Of a stretch of 64,000 nucleotides of DNA, positions 19,201 to 33,000 are shown piece by piece. A program made the translations under genes and the position numbers. The notes under the pieces were generated by a model. It was not told where the DNA came from and did not search any database. It saw nothing but the letters and a program-made list of their open reading frames with translations. Position 1 is the stretch's first letter, and each line of letters begins with the position of its first letter. Origin of the DNA: Sitta carolinensis (taxonomy: Eukaryota; Chordata; Aves; Passeriformes; Sittidae); NCBI GenBank assembly GCA_032173965.1, contig JAVUNC010000005.1:2294001-2358000 (forward strand). The letters run 5' to 3'.

Positions 19201-21048
19201 AGATTTCATCCTTCCGCAGAATTCCTGATCTGGGAATTTAACACTTGCAGTGGGGTCCTGATTAAGGAGTTTTCATGAAGTTTTCTGAGCTCTGGAAGGA
19301 ATTTAAATGTCCCCGTGTTGTGCTTCTTCCCAGGCTTGAGTTTGGAAATGCCTGAAATAATGACGTCTGTGTGGCAGAAATATTCATGGTGGTAATAAAG
19401 CAGTCAAGCTGAAAATCCAAGTTTCTTACATAAAACTGATTTAACTGGCAGGACAGAAAAAAAGGCGATAATTGTAATAATATTCCTGTTTTAAATAATT
19501 TTAAGTTTTTGTCAATATAGGCATTGAAGTTTTCTTTTGACAGTGGTTTATGACTTGTGGGAAGTAATTTGGATGAGGAGAGATGGTTCTACTCTGTCTC
19601 ACAGTGGGCTGAATTTCAGTGTGCTGTTACCTGAGAATTAGTTCTTCATAATTATGAAGTATTAGTCCATGGTAAATGTTTGTTGAGGGTTTTTTTTTTT
19701 TTTCCAATTCTTACTATTGAAGAAATTTCTCACTGAAATATAAGCAAAGGAAATTGAGAAACAAATGGTTTAGAGGGCATTTATAACACCACTTGCAAGC
19801 CCTCATTTTACAAACACTCCCCTGAATGTGTCTTGTGTAAGGAGCAGGTCCAATTAGGGAACGTAAATTGTGCAATTGTGTAGAAAATCAGCAGAGTTGG
19901 TAAATTCTGAAGCAGTCATCCTGTTTTTTTCTGTCCTACATTTTAAATCCTTACTCTCTTGCAGCCAAGCCCGTGGTGTGCTTACATGTGCAGAGTGCTG
20001 AACAGTAGTCTCGTCTAAACAAAAAAACTTGTGATGTCAGCCTGTCAGTAATAGTGACATGATATTATTATTTAATTTCATTTATTTTATTTATTTTTCA
20101 TTTGTGTTGTCTTGCCCAGTTATCAGAAGCAGCGATTAGTTGTCTGGGGGCGAGAGGGAGAGGCGTACAGGATGAGGAGAGGGAAACATGGTAAACATAA
20201 TTTTCTGCTGTTACAAAATTTAGCTATTTCTGCCCCAATTTACCTGTGAGCTGCACCAAGATGTACCAATTTCATGTGCAGAGCCTGAAGTAATCCTTGT
20301 TTTTTGTAATGATGATTAGCTTGGGCTGAACATCATCCACAGAACTTCTCCTGGTACAGGTGGAGCAAGTTTGGATCCTTTGGAAAATATACCTTGAATC
20401 TGGGCTAATTCTTTTTTATCTGTGTTGTCATTGGGTATATTTTTTGGTAGCTTTCACATTTTCAGAAGAGCATGATGATTTCTGTGTTCATTTAATAGCA
20501 TTGTGTGTGGAATGCCCCTAAAATGTGCTGTTTTGAATAATACCTGCATTATGCTCAGGTTGCTGAATTTTAACACAACCGTAGTAGCTTCTCCAGCAGC
20601 TTCTGCAAAAATAGAGTTGTAAAATGAAGGCAGGTGCTGGCCTTGAATAAATTCCAGTGTGCTGAGGAAGCAAGGGAAAATCAAACCGACGTTCAGAGAG
20701 AAAACAAGCATTTTGCCTGCGTTTTATCCTGGTGATTATTTACATCAGCACCGGAGGGTGTTCACCGGTGATCAGGTGCCAGTGAGACGTGTCTGAAGCA
20801 GGAGGGATCCTTGGGTTCGGATTATTGGAACTTGGGAGATTTCTTGCTACGCAGCCGCTCATGTGAGCAGCTGTCAGGTCTCCTGGGAGCGAGAGGAAAC
20901 CTCCAGCCACCGTGTTTACTTCCAGCAGGAGGAGGAAAAGGACATTTCTGCCTATTATCTGGACGTGTTTTGTAAACTGAAAGCGCCGTTAATGCTCCCG
21001 AGCAGGGTGTAGTTGCTGTATCATTCTGCAGTATCGCTTTCCACCTTT

Positions 21049-21050
<2 letters not shown>
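16281..21050. other. Probable intron; no gene seen
   Basis: After a GC-rich shoulder to about 16.7 kb the sequence becomes AT-rich and CpG-poor. I find no exon with matching splice sites and a recognisable product. A 60-codon frame near 16963-17145 lacks an ATG at its start. A T-rich tract is at 16547-16580 and an A run at 18300-18313. Confidence 0.5.

Positions 21051-21087
<37 letters not shown>
21051..21087 (+). repeat. Poly-T tract of 37 nt
   Basis: An uninterrupted run of 37 T follows 'ccttttc'. It borders the CpG-rich islet to its right. Length accuracy depends on sequencing. Confidence 0.95.
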
Positions 21088-21092
<5 letters not shown>

Positions 21093-21099
21093 TAACCTA

Positions 21100-21720
21100 A
21101 CTTTTCCGCGTTATTCTCCCAACATCTGCCGGGTATCGCTGGATCATCTGTGCCTCTTGGGGGAGATCCTTACATCCTAATTTCTCTGGCTCCGTGGCAG
21201 CGCTCCAGGACCCTGGAGCAGCCGGGGTTACGTTTATCCCACTGACAGGGAGCAGGATTTCCAATGGGCAGAGCCGCAGGTGTATTTGGGGCTCGGTGGA
21301 AGGCGCGGACAGGCAGCGCTCCGCGGGAGGAGCCCGCGGCAGATGTCGGCTGTGCCTCGGCTCCAGGCGAGAACTCCGCTCCTTCCCCGGCGGATTTTCC
21401 AGCGTTGCCCTCTGCCGGAGGAGACCCGCAGCGCCAGGGATTGCTCCCTGGATGGAGTCCCTGGCGCTTGGCGCTTCCTTGGCAGCTCCGGTTGCGAGAG
21501 CCCACCTTCCTGCTGGAGCTGCAGCAGGGCCCCCCGTGCTCTGCCCTGCTCGGCTCTGCTCACGGGCATCTGTTCCGGTGGTGCTTTGGAGAAACTGAAA
21601 GCCAAACACTTCATCCGGCATCCTGGGATCAGCTGCTTCTCCAAAGGTTACTGTCTTGGAACCACAGCTCGTTCTGGCAGGGGGTTGTGCACCTTTCCCA
21701 TATTGCAACTTGAATCTTTG
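21100..21720. promoter_or_regulatory. Small isolated CpG-rich islet
   Basis: About 620 bp, strongest at 21190-21560, is GC-rich with roughly 25 or more CpGs, within an AT-rich, CpG-poor stretch. Frames of 110-200 codons are open on both strands, which composition alone explains. It could be an intronic/alternative promoter or enhancer islet, or an inserted sequence, since a 37-nt poly-T abuts one edge. Confidence 0.5.
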
Positions 21721-21733
21721 GGCTGTTAGCCCT

Positions 21734-21755
21734 GTCTGGCTTTGGTAAGCCAGAC
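21734..21755. repeat. Perfect 9-bp hairpin with 4-nt loop
   Basis: GTCTGGCTT, TGGT, AAGCCAGAC forms a perfect inverted repeat just right of the CpG islet, followed by 'gctttt'. It is too short for a microRNA precursor. Confidence 0.75.
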
Positions 21756-24088
21756 GCTTTTAAAACAATATTGATCTAAAAATCAGGATTTTGGATGTGA
21801 ATTCATGTAAATTTGGCTTAAATTTGTTTGGTGTTGACACAGTATGAAACAATAATAAGGTTGGAGCAATTAAATCTACAGAATTCCACTGACACTGATT
21901 GTATCTGCTCTTCTGATCAGCCTGCACCATAGCACAACTATATGTTGTGGGTTTTCTTTGTTTTGGGGTTGTTTCATTTTTTTTTGGTTTAGTTTTTGTT
22001 ACTTGTCTAGGTTTTTGTGGGTTTTGTTGTTTGGTTTTTGTGTTCTTGGGGTTTGTTTTATGTTATTTGGATTATTATTAATTTATTATTAATACTAAGA
22101 CAATTATTATTGGGGTATTTTGGGGGGTGAAATTTTATTTTCTTTTGTGGTTTTGTGACTTAGGAAGAGGCCTTCTTTTTGTTTTTCAGGAAACTGCAGG
22201 TTTCATGTATTGCTGGTGTTGATGTTAAAAAGAGTCAAGCAGGGCAGAGCTCAGCTGTATTATTTCAGTGGGAGTTGAGTGGGGACCTCTCTTCTCCCAG
22301 GCCTTGTCAATGGAAACGCTGACAGGGAAGTCCTTGCTGAATATTGGAGAGAAAAAAGTCAGAGATGGTGACTGTGAAGAAGTAACCAGGAATTGTGAGC
22401 TGAAATGCTATTTACTGAATAAAACTGAATTCCTCAAAAGCAGTATTACTACAGCAGCGAATGAGTCACATCTATAAGCAGCAATAATTTGTACTGGAGA
22501 CCATAATTGTGTAATACAGTGGGGGAAAAATGCTGGTAGGGACGTTTGATAGGTTAACCCAGGCCTCCAGCATTGTGATGGGAGAGCAGCATCTGTCAGA
22601 GCACTCCTTTCAATTACAGAAGCATGGAAAATAGATCCTCATTGTGCAGCCTGGATGGCAGGATCCAGCCCTTCACTACTGCAAGCAGATGTGCAGCCTG
22701 ATTCCTGCAGCACATTTCAGGCTCCAAATTGGAAATCTCATTGCTCCTTCTTTCAGCTTTTTTGTGCTCTTCCCCCTTTCCAGGATATATTGCAATCCCT
22801 GGTCGTTTAAAGACTAATGGTTTCAAAAACAAGCCTTGTAGCCTTTTCCTGTGAAGCAAATTTTGTGTTCCTGTGGGTAAAGTTACTCTGAGAAGGTTTA
22901 CGGAAGATTATTCTCCTGGTTGCCTGGATCAGGTAAATACTATAAACATAATTTGTCATGTCTAATATTCTCCTGGTCAAGTTCTCTGTAGGATATATCT
23001 GGTTGTATTTAGCCGTTTTGTTGATGTTCTCTTTTGCAATTACAAAGTACTCCTATATCATGAACAGGTTTAATTTTGTTCCAGATGCTGTGGGCTGATA
23101 AAGTGCTAATGTGTTTTCTGGCAGTTTCTTGTGAGATCAGTTTTCATGAAAAAATTGTATTTACCCAAAGTAAAGTCTGCTTTGGAGCACAGGTTTGTGA
23201 TGTGCATACAATTCTTGGTAGACAAGGATTGTAATTTATTTTTTTCTGGTTCTGCTACTTTAGAAAAATCTCCCTGACTAGATGAAAACTGTAAGTCAGC
23301 TCTGAGACTTTCAGATGCAGTCTCTTTGGTACTGTGTCAACATTAATTATTGTATAGCTCTAATGTTATGTATAAAGTGACACCTCTTCTGGCCTGCCAC
23401 GTTTCTCCTGGGCAAACAGTGCTTGGCTTATTTAGTTTTCATATTTGATGCATAAATCTTGACGAAGATCTTAAACAACGTTCAGCTGTTCATTGTTCTT
23501 TCTGGTAACGTGGACAGATATGCATCATGTTTTTGAAAGAGGTTGCAGTGATTCTTTCCCAGTTCACCACTTTTCCCTTGAAATGTTCCTTCATGGTTTT
23601 GCCTGCAGTGAGTGCCCATCCTAGGTCTTGTTTTCAGGCTGCTGCTGCCTTGCAGGAAACAAAAATGAGGTGACCAAGTCTGTCCTTTCCCTGTGAGTGG
23701 CATTCATGGCTTGTCTGTTTTCTTGAGTTGTTTTTCTGCTTTTCCTGCAGCAAAAGGAGACTTTGCCTCATTCCTGAGTGCCGGGTTATCTGTGTGGTTT
23801 GTTGATTCTGGATATGCTAAGAAAGAATCTGCAAGAGCAGAAATTCCAGCAGGAAGGACAGCAGTAGGGAGGTTCTCTCTTCGTCCAGTTGCAGTCAGAG
23901 TCAGATCAGCTTTCCATCCCCACGTGTGTTCTGTTCCCTTGTGCCCAGCACTGCCACCAGGTATCCAAAGCATAGGGATGGGCACAATCCATCCTAGGCT
24001 CTCAGCACTGCCTAAGGCAGTGTTCCATGGATTGCTGCAGTGTGGTTCGTAACTTAGAGGTTTCTGGAGTGAGGAATGGGATTGTGGA
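21756..24088. other. Probable intron; no gene seen
   Basis: A G/T-only-like stretch at about 21945-22135 (many GGTTTTTG-type strings) is low-complexity. No exon is supported. Confidence 0.5.
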
Positions 24089-24296
24089 GTCACAGAATGG
24101 TTTTGGTTGGAAGGGACTTTAAAGATTATCCAGTGCCACCCCCTGTCACACATTTTCCACTGTCCCAGGTTGCTCTAAGCCCCATCCAGCCTGGCCTTGG
24201 ACACTTCAGGAATCCAGGGGCAGGAACAGCTTCTCTGGGCATCCTGTGCCAGGGCCTCCCCACCCTCACAGGGAAGAATTTCTTCCTGTTAAATAA
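24089..24296 (-). mobile_element. CR1 LINE fragment, minus orientation
   Basis: The segment starts 'tcacagaatggttttggttgg' (reverse complement of the CR1 3' tail), continues 'aagggactttaaagattatcc', 'cactgtcccaggttgctc', 'cagcctggccttggacactt' and 'gaatttcttcctgtt'. This is a well-preserved, 5'-truncated copy. Confidence 0.93.
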
Positions 24297-25050
24297 CCAT
24301 TCCATTTTTTTTTTCTCTAGACCAGGGCCTGTAAGTAAGTGACTTCCCATCCTGTGGTTGTAAGGTATGTTTTCTTCAATCTCCACTGTAGTGTTAGATG
24401 AATGAAGGTTTTCAGGATACTTGATTTAAGAATGAATTTGTAGCAGCCTTTCTTGCAGAACTGACTTCAGAATGAATTTCCCTGCTAGCATTTAGTTTAA
24501 AAGAGATGAAGATCATAAATACATGTTTTTTCAGCTAATCTTACTCAGCTGACCCCTCTACTTCTACATTCTGTGTCTCTCAAGGGTTCTGTTAAATAAT
24601 ATTTATATTAATAGTACCATCTACTGCTGAATCCCTCCTGTGGCTTATAAGAGCATATTTAAGTGTTAAGTTATGTTAACCAGCCTCACTGGTAGCTCGG
24701 GATTCAAGCTGTTTGTATTTGCAGTTCTGCTGCTAAGTCCCTCCTCTCCTGTGAGTGTTGTAAATAAAACTTGGACCTGTAGAGAAGGAGGCCTGGGCAG
24801 CAGGGGCTGGGATTCCCCAGGGAAAGGGAATGTCCAGAGGTGCATCCACAGCCACCTTTGCTCCTGGGGAATTGGGGCTGTGTGGGTCAGTGTCACCAGC
24901 ACTGAGGGCCCAGCAGAGGAGGTTGAGAGGGGATTCTCTGTGAGCATCAGTTCTGAAAGCATAGGAGCACAGAAACCCCAACTGGGTAAGATTTAAAAAC
25001 CAGAGAATGTGAAGAAGGGACAAATGGCTAGTATAGGGAGACCAGAGTAG
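24297..25050. other. No gene seen
   Basis: I see no supported exon or repeat between two CR1 fragments. Confidence 0.5.
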
Positions 25051-25130
25051 GATCATAAAATCATTCAGACTGGAAAAGACCTTTAAGATGGAGTCCAGCC
25101 ATCAGCCCAGCGCTGCCAAGTTCACAGCTT
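25051..25130 (-). mobile_element. CR1 LINE fragment, short
   Basis: 'gatcataaaatcattcagac', 'tggaaaagacctttaagatgg', then 'gagtccagccatcagcccag' match the reverse complement of a CR1 3' end. About 80 bp remain. Confidence 0.85.
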
Positions 25131-28100
25131 AATATAAAAAGTCAAACAACCGTTTCCTCTGTACACAAAAATCAAATTGGAAAAGTTCACTGAACTTCTC
25201 TATATTACATCTGCTTATTACTAATTCATGTTCCTAGTGCATATTATTAAGCCTTTTTGCTAACTTTAGGGGCTTATCAACTGACTTTGATAAACTCTGT
25301 GTTATATTATATAATTGTAATATGATATTACTTCACTCTTGGTGGGGAAGATAGCTGTGTATCCATCTGGGAAGATGTCATCCCGTGCCCAGCTCCAAGA
25401 AAAGGCAGCAGTTCTGAGGGTCCCACCTTTGCTGTTTCATCTTCCTGCATGTTGGATTTCTACTGGGATCTCCCATAATCCTTCCAACTGGCCGTGCTTC
25501 TTGTTGATCTGCTTATTGCTCTTCCTAATGAGTGCTAGTGTACGTTGTGTAAACACAGAAGGGTTTGGTGCCTTTTATTGAAAGAAACTTGGAATTGATG
25601 GAGGATTTAACTTCGAGGATGTCGAATGCCTGGAGCTGTGGTGCAGAAGTTAGTTCAGGAATAATGCATGGATCTTAAATTTAGATTTCATGGAAAGATA
25701 AGTCTTTGTGTTACCACTAGATTAATGTGTTGGCCCAGGATAATGCTGGCTTTTGAAGAGCTTATCTTCAAATGTTTAAAAATCTGTTCTTGTGTTTTAC
25801 CATAAACTGATGTGGTCCAGCAGTCATCTGGCTCACATACTGGAAATATTTTGTTTTTCTTTTAACATGACTCATTACCATGCATTTGTAACTATGGTTA
25901 TTTTCTCTTAAAGGATTTGTTCTTCCCTTTAATTATCATGTTTTGGGGCATTCAGGTTTGACTTACTACCAACGTAGAAATTCCTCCAGGGACTGCTAGC
26001 TTCCCTAATAAATGTTTTAGGCTGCTTGCCCGTAAAATTAGCAGTCCTCTTATTACTTCTCTGTTAGTCTAAATTAGAGCTTCAGTGAGATTATGTTGCC
26101 CTAGTGCATGTGTGAATCTTACAGCTTATTTAAGGTGTCAAAAGTGCTGCTTTTGATGTGTTGGGGGGAGTTCTGCTGCTGGAGGTGCTCTCACTTGCTC
26201 AGTAGCAGTGGTGTGTGTTTTGTACTGATGAAATCACATCTGCCACAATAGTTCACTTGTTATTACTGATCATTTGGTCTTGAAAAAACATGAAGAAACA
26301 TCGCATGCCTTTTCTCACTAAGATATTCCATTAATAGCTAGTGACCATTTCCCTTTCTCCTTGCATTATTATATATGTTCTTCTGGTTTCTCTGAGACCT
26401 TTCTGCAGTCAGAAAGTTAGAATATCTGGTTTTGTTTGCTTTCTGAAGGAGGATCTTGCAGTTCCTGTTAATTTTTTTTATTGCTGAAGGGGTTATTTTA
26501 GATAGCAGAACTTTTGATTGGGTCACTTTTGTTCATTATTTCTTCAGTATTGGATAATTCTCTTTCCTTACCTTGGTTTCCTGTCTGACATACTTATTGC
26601 TGATGGTGTTTGTGATGTTCCTGCAGAATTAATAATAACTGCTAGTAAGAATATTGAACTGGAAATGGTTTCCTCGGATTCTAAGTCTCGTCACTTGATG
26701 TAGGAAGCCTGATGTTGTATAATTGCTATATAATTTGTACTTTAAAACAATCAAACTCTGTCTTAAGGACAGTTTTTTTATTTCCATTATTGGTATTAGA
26801 AGAAAGATTTCCAATTTGCAGAGCATCCAGGGTCTTGAAAGTCTTCAAATTACAAGCCTAGCATTTTGAAGAGCCATTTCATGCTCACTTTTTAATGATA
26901 ATTGCAGAGTTTTCCTTATGCCTCTTGGCTCGTGTGTATTACTCTAATGCTTTTATGACCAGGAGTTACATCACTACCTCTTCGGTCAGGTAAGCAAACA
27001 AAGCCTCTGTGTTCAGTATTGAATTTTCCATTCTCCCAAACTGTGCCTGCTCTGCATTCTTGGCTCAGCTCAGAGCTGGCGTTGCACCTTGGTTTGCCTG
27101 CAGCCAGCACAGTTAAACCAGCATGGGACACAGTGTCCCTGAGGATCTCTGTATTCCTCCAGAACGGCTGTGGTGAGTTCAGCTTGTTGTGCTGGGCTCT
27201 GACGTGCACTTGGAATCGTTCATCAAAGCACAAACATGATTTAAGGAACTATTCTTGATCGCGTTGTTTGCTGCAGCTGAGGCTGCACGAAACGAGTGCT
27301 CGGCTCGCCCTCCATTTCCTGCCTCACAAACCTCATGGTCCTGCCTTTCATTTTGGAGCTGGGGTTCCTGTGTTGTTTCCCAGTGTGGAGGCTGCAGGTG
27401 CTGCCTCTCCTCTCTGCGCTCAGCTGATTCCTGCTTTGAATGCTTGAGCACAAACCACAGATGGAGCAGAGGATGGCAGAGCAGGAGCTTGGCCAGGCAG
27501 GGATTCATCAGTTCTGGGAGGCAGCAAGAACCAGCAACCACTGTCCTGTGACTGCTGACACTGATCTTGGCTGGGAAATCAGAGTTACAGGTCTAAGGCT
27601 ATGGCTAGTGGTCAGACAATGTCCTGTTTTCTTTTTTTAATGCTCTTAGACTTGCAGTGAAATGGGCCAGGTCAATCTGCCAAGCACAGAATTCGCAGTT
27701 GCAAGGCAGAGCTTAACCATCTGCTGCCATTCCTGCTACCTAAACCCACCTTTCTTGCCATGCTCCAGTGTGAATCCAGTTCTCTTAAGCAGGGCACACA
27801 TAGTAATTATGTGAATTTTCCAGTTAGCCATAAATTTGGGTCATGGTTGCTTTATTTAGCAGGCGTGTCACTCTGATGACCCACAGCCATGCAGTAATGG
27901 GGTAGGATTTTTCCTCCTTCATAGTTTCCAAATTAAGGAGCTGTTCACCTGGTGGGAATATGTATTTTACCCAGGTGTGTGACTGCACATCTGCTGCTGT
28001 TGTGCTTCTCTTACTTAAGTCTTATTTTTTAAGTTATTTTTGTACATTTTCCTGGTTTTCCTTTCCTAACTCAGTCTTATCAAAAGCCATAAACAAAAGC

Positions 28101-29733
28101 CAGGATTACTGGTGGGAAACCCCCCAAAACTTACCCCACCCTGACAAATTTAGAGTTCTCAGCATCTACATGTATTCACCAACCAAGACCATGACTAGTT
28201 ACGTGTGAAGAACTTAGTGCAGCCCATGTGTTGAAAAAACTTGGATTCTTGGCATGTTCTCTTTTAGCAAGATTTAAAACGTCCAGGATATAGGGGTGGA
28301 TTTAAAAAGTGGATGGTGAGGTCCGGTTCTTGGAGGTGTTGCAGCTCACTTGGAAATACTCTGCTCAGTGAGGTAAACCAGACAGAGATCCTGCAGATTT
28401 GAGAATGGAGAAATGTGGGACGTTCTTCCAGTCAGTGATATAAGAGCTCATAAGAGTGTGGTTACATTTTTGTGTTATTTGGGTAGAAATAATGAAGGCT
28501 TCAAATCCAAATACTTGGCTAAGTTCGTTAAAGAAGAAACAACATAAAGAATGGAGAAAGGATTAAACCTGCTTTAAAAGAGGAGAAGATAAATAGAACC
28601 TGAAAGCCACTCTAACACATGTCATACAATGATAAATAAATATCAAAGAGTCTTCAGTCAAATCAAATCAGAAATAGAATGGGGGAACGCAGCTCTCGAT
28701 GCAGGTGATGGCATTTAACACTTGCTTCTGTCCTTTGTAAGGATGGGGAAAGGTGGGGTAATTAATGGACATAATGGTTTAGAAGGTGAGGAAGAGGTAG
28801 GGACAGGTGGTTTTGGAAGGGAAGGAAAAGGGTGGGTTGGTAGAGAATATGTGGATTTTTGGTGGTTGGCGTGGCTGTGAGGGGGTCACATCATCTGCCT
28901 GTTGGGGCTTGGCACAATGGAGTTAATATTCAAAATGTAAGAAAATCGTTGAAAGGTTGTGATACTGCAGAGATTTAATGGTGTTTCACTGCTTGGATAT
29001 GGCACGAGTGTTGCATTGATCTGTATTTTTAGCCCTGTAAAAACCTGATTCCTTTGATCTGCAGTTTTCATAATTGAGAAGCGTTGAGTGAACAGTGAAC
29101 ACGCTAAAAGAAAGTGGCAGCGAGGAAATATTGCTCTTTTTCATGTTGTAATTGTCTGGTGTTTACATGAAGCTGTGAGGTCACTGACTTCCTGTACGAG
29201 CCGCTTCCTGAAAACCTTCTACATGGTACATCTAAAAATGTACTTCTTAGAAAAACTCAGCTGATTTTTGTTTTTTCCCTCTCGTGCTGCTGCCTGACCA
29301 CCTGACTCTTGTTTCTACTCCAGAGCTTGTCCAGCTTGTGTAGTCCAGTTTATAGATCCCTTGGGATGGAGGGTGATGCTGCAGGGGGCACAGGATGTAC
29401 TGGAGAAGGTTCCACAGAGAAATTGGCCTCACAAAACCCAAAGCAGGCAGTGGGGGCCTGGAAACATTAAGCACATAGTCTGACACGTAGAAAGAGTCGA
29501 TGGTCTCAGCCTTTAGCAAACTGTGAGTTTGCAGGTGATGCAGCCAGGTTTGAAATAATGAGGGAAAGCCAGCATCAGCAAGATGGCTCCGTGTTCCTCT
29601 TTTCCTGTTGAGTTTCAAATGCATATTTGAAAGAAGCAATTAGTTACTTGCAAAACCTGTTGAATTAAAATAATTTTATTTTTTTAATGCAAAGTTTTCA
29701 TGCTGTTGGTGGCTTCTAAACTTTAATGTTTGG
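25131..29733. other. Probable intron; no gene seen
   Basis: AT-rich unique sequence. Open frames near 27.0-27.55 kb occur on both strands over the same bases without splice support. Confidence 0.5.
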
Positions 29734-30018
29734 GAATCATGGAGTCATTAGGCTTGGAAAAGACCTCCTAGATCACGGAGCCCAACCATTCCCTCAGCAC
29801 TGGCAAAAAAAAAAAACATTCCCACATTCCACACCTTCATGTCCTTTAAATCCCTGCACAGGTGGGGACTCCAGCACTACCCTGGGCAGCCTGTTCTAAC
29901 CCTTAACAACCCTTTTGGTGAAGAAATTTCCCATAATATCCAACTTAAACCTCCCCTGGTGGAACGTGCAGCAGTTTTCTTCTTGTCCTGTCTCTTGTTG
30001 CTCAGGAGATGGAAGTAG
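29734..30018 (-). mobile_element. CR1 LINE fragment, minus orientation
   Basis: 'gaatcatggagtcattagg', 'ttggaaaagacctcctagatc', 'cccaaccattccctcagcact', 'cctgggcagcctgttctaac' and 'cttcttgtcctgtctcttgtt' follow the CR1 3' region in reverse order. An A-run is inserted at about 29805-29815. 5'-truncated. Confidence 0.93.
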
Positions 30019-33000
30019 CCATCAAATTTCTGTAAGGCATGAAGGATTTGGCAATAATAAAAAAACCTCAAGCATATATGTGTGTGTGTGATAAAGGAAA
30101 CAGACAGCCAAGCTTGATTACTCATCACATAGAACACAGTTTGGATTGTATGACATTTATAATGTAAAAGAGAGAACTCCAACCAAAATGTGTTCTTGGA
30201 AGTGAAATATGGTCCTCATAGAGCAATGTAAATTAACTGAATTGTGGCAGGTCAGCATGTGTGGGAACCAGGAAAGATGAAAAGTGTGTCTGAAGGAAAA
30301 GTTAGAATTCTAAAGTAGTTTTAATAGAGTTATGTCTGGTTTGTTTTTTAAATTTTTTAAACCAGATTAGATATACTATTTCAAAGTTGTATGTATTTTT
30401 TTTTTTAAATAACAGTATAATCCTAAAATATGTGGATGACGTATTTGAATGTTTTTTCTATTTTGTGGGGATTTTTTTCTTCATATAAATTAGCTAAAAT
30501 ACTACTTAAGGCTAATACCTAACCTAGCAGAGTAAAGACTGGCTAGAACACTTATAAAGGAGTGCTTTGATTTATAAATGATCTAAGTGTTAGAGTGTAT
30601 GAAAATACAGACATTCTGCTGTGAAAATGAGTGTTTGAACATCATGTCAGTTTGAAGGCTGAAGATAAATGTGAATTTCTGGGGTTAGTAATACACTCAT
30701 TCATTTCGAATCAGGTTATTTTGTTTGATGACCATGCACAACATACTGAAACTTGCCAGACTTCACAGAAGTAATAGCAATGGGAAATTCTTAATCACAA
30801 ATAGTTCTTAAATTTACGAGCCCTTTTAACAATATTGTGGTTTTAGCCAGTCATCCTGCTGTTTTATAACAGCTATAAACTGTATTTCCAGAAAGACATG
30901 CTCCTTGTCAACGTGAAGTTGGCAGCATTCCTGTGAACTTCCATGGTCATTTTATCAGTTATTAGCATTCGTCAATAGCTTGTCTGTCAACCCTTACATG
31001 TCTCAAACCTCTTCTGCCTGTATAGCAGTGAGATTCCTAAAACTCAACTTTGTGGCTTTGTCATTCTTGTAGGAAGAACCAGGGGTTTAATCTCCCTCAA
31101 CGTGCCTGTGTTCACTTTTCTGTTGATAAAACATTTTTTTCCTCTCATTGTCTGGGTTTTAAACTTGTAACTGTAGCAACAGCATAGTCATCTTCTGGTG
31201 TGTATTTTCTTTTATCCTGGGTCTTGGGGAGGATGCAGTGTGGTCATAAGGATTGCACGTTATCCCAAAATATTGTGGAGGCTTGAGGTCCAGGTGAACT
31301 TTCAGTTCAGTTTGGTAGAGCCCTTAATGATTTTTGCATTTCTCTGTAGGTTGGTGTTGTCATTCATCTGAAATAATCTGGGAATATCTCTTTAATTTAT
31401 TTTGGTCAGTTCTCAGGTGAGTGTGTGGTCACCTGACTAGTGGAAAAAAACCTCGGATAAAGTTCTTCTTTGTTCTGTTTTGGATGAAATGCAATTACCT
31501 GTGATAGAAAAGGGTTCAGATAAAGTGAGGCTTTTGTCCTGCAGAGCTGTAGTCCAGCTGTGTTGTAGAAATCAAGTTTAGGTTCATGAATCTTCAGTAA
31601 TGATCACATTGGAGGAACATTCATGTTTTTACACATTTTAAAAGTTTCATCTTTGGGTGAAACTGGCACATAGACTCAGCTGAAAATTGTGTTGGAGTTA
31701 CTTAGTTTTCTGTGTTGCTTAAAAATCTTAATCTTGAAGTACTTTGCACTCTGTGTGTTCTTCTGAAACATTAAATTCTTTTATTGTTTTTACATTTGCT
31801 GTACTTACTAGTTATCTTTGCATCTTGATTTTATCCCCAGTGAATACTTAGTGCTGAGCCTGTGGGGGCTTCATTTGGGTGAGTAGCAGTGAGCAGTATG
31901 TGTCTTGGCAGCTGGAATTTCCCCAAGTCAAAGCGAAATGAAGGAAATGAAGAGTTAAGGCAAGGAGAGGAGCTCGCAGCAGCCGCAGATCAGTGCAGTT
32001 TCAGATTGTTATCACTAGGAGGACACACAGACCGTGATATTAAGGAACTAATTGTTTACCTTTTCCTATTAGCTGGTTTGGTCCTGGAAAATTTTGTCTT
32101 GAATGGGTGCCATATAGTAATGTGTTAATTAAGATACTTTGTTTTACTGGAAATTAAAAGAGAGGGTTGTGTAATGGACAACACCGGAGTGTAATGACAT
32201 GAGGAAATCTCCTGGGGATTTCTTTGTCGGTGAAGGAGAACACGGATCCTCGAGGGTGTTCGTCTGCCAGAAATAGGTGGCATTTAGGTGGAAGTGATCC
32301 CCTTTTTACCATTTACTGTACAGCTCAGTGTTGAAGGAATTCCTTACACCTTTCTGCGAAATGCTGGTGGTGTTTCCTGCTGGTCAGGAGGCTCAGTGGC
32401 TGGGGTTTGCTGAGCTGTTGGCTGTAATCTTCATTTAATCTGTTTGTGGTCTTTCACAGTGTTTGCAAATAGGTTTTCTGTATTTGTCTATATGTGTTTA
32501 CTTAGATTCTCATGTACAGTGTGTGTGTCAGGTTGAGTAATATGGAAATTAGTCTAATTGATTTAAGTAGTTTGTAGACTGCCCGTGTTGCTGAGGCAAG
32601 CTGTTACCTAATAAAGACTTCGGAATCTGACTCTTTCTGTATAGAATCATTATTGATATCACACATGCAGACAAAGATGATAACTGAAGCATATGCTTCA
32701 AATAAAGTGACACGAGAAAATGAAAAATGGTTTCAAATTTGGAGTTACTGAAGGATGCACAGAAATAACACCAGATGGAGAGAAAGAGAAACTAAGACAG
32801 CAATTATTAATAAGTGTGGTGCGTTGCTCTTGTATAGAACAGAATCCTACAGGCTTTCAGTGTATAAATCTTGTTGTTACTTTGGTAATAGTCCCTGTGA
32901 TGTGTAAAAGTGAAAATGCATCATTTCACTCCCCCAAAGTAATAGTCCCTGAGGCAACAAAAAGTAGCACAAGCCTGTTCTGAGTCGCTTTTGAAAACGT

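Noticed and set aside
21097..21729. Five overlapping frames of 110-203 codons on both strands
   Set aside because: They occupy the same GC-rich bases on both strands without splice sites or recognisable domains; low stop-codon density is expected there.
21945..22135. G/T-rich strings resembling telomeric or retroviral sequence
   Set aside because: Irregular TTTGG/GTTTT mixture with no TTAGGG unit and no LTR ends; plain low complexity.
29247..29639. 130-codon minus-strand frame left of a CR1 copy
   Set aside because: No recognised protein, no matching acceptor and donor, and no other exon nearby in the same phase.
32640..32660. 'tatagaatcattattgat' as another CR1 tail
   Set aside because: Only about a dozen matching bases; too short to call.
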